7,098 nt of DNA from NCBI GenBank assembly GCA_024642805.1, contig JAHEAK010000267.1:1-7098 (forward strand), read 5' to 3'. The translations under genes and the position numbers were made by a program. This stretch comes from Kofleriaceae bacterium (GTDB lineage Bacteria > Myxococcota_A > Polyangia > Haliangiales > Haliangiaceae). Below the pieces are notes generated by a model, which saw nothing but the letters and a program-made list of their open reading frames with translations, had not been told where the DNA came from and searched no databases. Numbering within the stretch: position 1 is the stretch's first letter; each line of letters starts with the position of its first letter. Below, in pieces: positions 6,044 to 7,098 of this stretch.

Positions 6044-6595
6044 TTATACCTTAATGTTTTTGAGCGCGGCTAGTCTGGGATCGATTACTTTGCGATCACA
6101 ACCACACTCGGAATCATTGAGATTGGCGCCACAAGCCGTGCACAGACCCAGACAATCGTCTTTGCACAGGGGCGCATAGGGGATGGCGAGCAGGAGGCGC
6201 TCGCGCAGCATGGGCTCTAGATTGATCTCCTCGCCCTCATAGGCGTAGGTGTCCTCGACCTCGCTGCTCTGGTCCTCGTCGCCTTCCTCGTCCTCCTCTT
6301 CGCTGGGCACCTGGCCCTCGGGCAAGTAGGTCAGCGTGAGAGATTCTGAGAACTTATAGTCGAGGCGCTCGAGGCAGCGGCTGCAGGCAAGCTCCACGGA
6401 GGCGCTGAGCTCGCCGCGGGCAAAGACCATCTCGCCTTCTTTATAAAAGTCGAGTTCGGCGGTGCCGCTGCCGGCCTCGCCAGCGTCGGAGCCAAGGGCC
6501 GCTCGCATGGGTAGCTCTGCCACCAGGCTATCGACATAGTCGACATCGAGGTTGAACGACCAGTGGCCGGGCAGCTCTTTAAGAGGGACCTTCAT
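6044..6595 (-). CDS. yceD: YceD/DUF177 family protein (ribosome-associated)
   Basis: A 183-residue DUF177 protein. This family is nearly always next to rpmF and has been linked to 23S rRNA accumulation and ribosome assembly; the biochemical role is not settled. Seen here: the C71-S-R-C74 pair, a strongly acidic linker (99-114), then E-E-I-N-L-E-P-M-L-R-E-R-L-L-L-A-I-P (122-139), a cysteine cluster (C144, C148, C152, C155, C164, C166) around G-L-C-T-A-C-G-A-N-L-N, and a D-P-R-L-A-A-L end. The eight cysteines suggest metal binding. The start at 6595 is supported by the family-like M-K-V-P-L-K-E-L beginning and by an in-frame TAG at 6608-6610. There is no Shine-Dalgarno sequence, and a promoter lies within a few bases of the ATG. 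Confidence 0.93.
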   Translation of the reverse strand: MKVPLKELPGHWSFNLDVDYVDSLVAELPMRAALGSDAGEAGSGTAELDFYKEGEMVFARGELSASVELACSRCLERLDYKFSESLTLTYLPEGQVPSEEEDEEGDEDQSSEVEDTYAYEGEEINLEPMLRERLLLAIPYAPLCKDDCLGLCTACGANLNDSECGCDRKVIDPRLAALKNIKV

Positions 6596-6606
6596 CGAAG
6601 CAGCGC

Positions 6607-6634
6607 ACTATAGGGAGGCGCGCCCCGGTGTCAA
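6607..6634 (-). promoter_or_regulatory. Strong sigma70-type promoter for the yceD-rpmF-plsX-fab run
   Basis: On the coding strand a perfect -35 TTGACA (6634-6629), a 16-bp spacer, and -10 TATAGT (6612-6607, five of six matches). Expected transcription start is near 6600, only about five bases before the yceD ATG. The spacer contains the 8-bp palindrome GGCGCGCC (6617-6624). This is the only convincing promoter in the window. Confidence 0.72.
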
Positions 6635-6688
6635 GGAACTTCCGAGGCTGGCGCGGCCAGGAGAGTCACCGCCGCAATGACTGTCGTT

Positions 6689-6698
6689 CACACGTGTG
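6689..6698. promoter_or_regulatory. 10-bp palindrome CACACGTGTG upstream of the promoter
   Basis: A perfect inverted repeat about 55 bp upstream of the -35 box. Its position suits a regulator site, but no known operator is recognised and a 10-bp palindrome can arise by chance. Confidence 0.3.
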
Positions 6699-6710
6699 CG
6701 CAGCCCTGCT

Positions 6711-6726
6711 CCAGGCGACGCCCTGG
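6711..6726 (-). other. Small hairpin in the spacer before yceD
   Basis: CCAGG and CCTGG pair around a six-base loop. It lies about 100 bp after the upstream gene's stop. No T tract follows, so it is only a weak terminator candidate for that gene. Confidence 0.25.
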
Positions 6727-6749
6727 CCTGGTGCGTCCACTGAGCGGCC

Positions 6750-6773
6750 CGCCCTGACCTGCGCCCTGACCTG
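6750..6773. repeat. Perfect head-to-tail 12-bp tandem repeat
   Basis: CGCCCTGACCTG occurs at 6750-6761 and immediately again at 6762-6773, in the non-coding spacer between the upstream gene and yceD. It is consistent with replication slippage and has no evident function. Confidence 0.8.
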
Positions 6774-6824
6774 TCCAGTGCGTCCTCAGCACGGTCCCGC
6801 CACCTGCCCCGCCGCCTGCGGGCT

Positions 6825-7098
6825 CTACGCGCTGGCCGCGGCCAAGGCCGAGCCACCCACGGTCAGAAGCGCGGTCAGGTCGAGGTCGTTGAAGCGCAGC
6901 ATGGCGCCAAAGAAATAGTCGCGCCCGTAGGGAATGGTCTCGAAGGTGTTGGGCGTGTCATTGCCAAGGGCCACCGGCACGATCTCGTCGGTGTCGTTGA
7001 GGATGTCGTCAATGCCCGCCAACACGTAGAGGCCTCCGAAGAACTCGTAGGCTGCTGCGACCTTGAGACGCGGGAAGGTATCGAAGCTAGCCTCAAAG
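6825..7098 (-). CDS. C-terminal end of an envelope protein, possibly MCE/MlaD family (runs off right edge)
   Basis: The last 90 residues of an open frame that is already open at base 7098, ending at TAG 6825-6827. The tail has alternating small, aromatic and polar residues typical of beta strands (L-K-V-A-A-A-Y-E-F-F-G-G-L-Y-V-L-A-G-I-D-D), an I-L-N-D turn, then Y-F-F-G-A-M-L-R-F-N-D-L-D-L-T-A-L-L (61-78). From memory this resembles the strand-rich C-terminal extension of deltaproteobacterial MlaD-type lipid-transport proteins, whose ends carry an aromatic F-x-G-x-x-L-R-F-x-D-x-D-L-K motif. The MCE domain itself would lie outside the window, so the family call is tentative. A GTG at 7025 is in frame but is unlikely to be the start because the frame continues upstream with similar composition. 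It is co-directional with yceD but separated by 229 bp and a promoter. Confidence 0.45.
   Translation of the reverse strand, partial: FEASFDTFPRLKVAAAYEFFGGLYVLAGIDDILNDTDEIVPVALGNDTPNTFETIPYGRDYFFGAMLRFNDLDLTALLTVGGSALAAASA

Noticed and set aside
6700..6824. Intrinsic terminator for the gene ending at 6825
   Set aside because: Short GC-rich inverted repeats exist but none is followed by a T tract.
6628..6918. 96-residue plus-strand open frame over the spacer before yceD
   Set aside because: Arg/Pro/Ala-rich translation, no ribosome site noticed, and it overlaps the promoter and the end of the upstream gene.
6875..7096. 73-residue minus-strand frame overlapping the right-edge gene
   Set aside because: Ser/Thr/Arg-rich out-of-frame shadow; the other frame has coherent beta-strand-like protein sequence through to its stop.
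1..7098. CRISPR array, tRNA or rRNA gene, insertion sequence, toxin-antitoxin or defence module
   Set aside because: No regularly spaced repeats, terminal inverted repeats, transposase motifs or RNA gene signatures were found; all substantial coding space is explained by housekeeping genes.

Overview
The window is a dense, almost entirely minus-strand gene block from a GC-rich bacterium. It reads from right to left as one long run: yceD (DUF177), rpmF, plsX, fabD, fabG, acpP, fabF, rpiB, nrdR, ribD. This is the widely conserved ribosomal-protein/fatty-acid-synthesis cluster followed by pentose-phosphate, nucleotide-reduction-control and riboflavin genes. The nrdR-ribD tail, the four-cysteine L32, and the preceding gene, whose end resembles deltaproteobacterial MCE/MlaD-type proteins, suggest a deltaproteobacterial-type lineage (Myxococcota or Bradymonadota-like). 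That placement is inference; no rRNA or other decisive marker is present.

Layout. At 6825-7098 is the 3' end of a gene whose start lies outside the window. At 6596-6824 is a 229-bp spacer with a short tandem repeat, a palindrome, and a strong sigma70-type promoter abutting yceD. At 5820-6595 are yceD and rpmF (ribosome). At 1220-5770 are plsX, fabD, fabG, acpP and fabF (phospholipid precursor and fatty acid synthesis). At 1-1183 are rpiB, nrdR and the start of ribD, which runs off the left edge.

How they work together. PlsX makes acyl-phosphate from acyl-ACP for phospholipid synthesis. FabD loads malonate on ACP, FabF condenses, FabG reduces, and AcpP carries the chain. L32 and YceD tie ribosome production to membrane production. 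The one conspicuous gap is fabH, which usually sits between plsX and fabD; here plsX and fabD overlap directly by ATGA.

No wholly new system is visible: no CRISPR, mobile element, RNA gene or defence module. The unusual signals are at the seams. The promoter sits so close to the yceD ATG that the mRNA should be nearly leaderless. Short tandem duplications lie just after fabD and fabF and copy those genes' last codons including the stop. Hairpin-forming spacers of more than 110 bp flank acpP.
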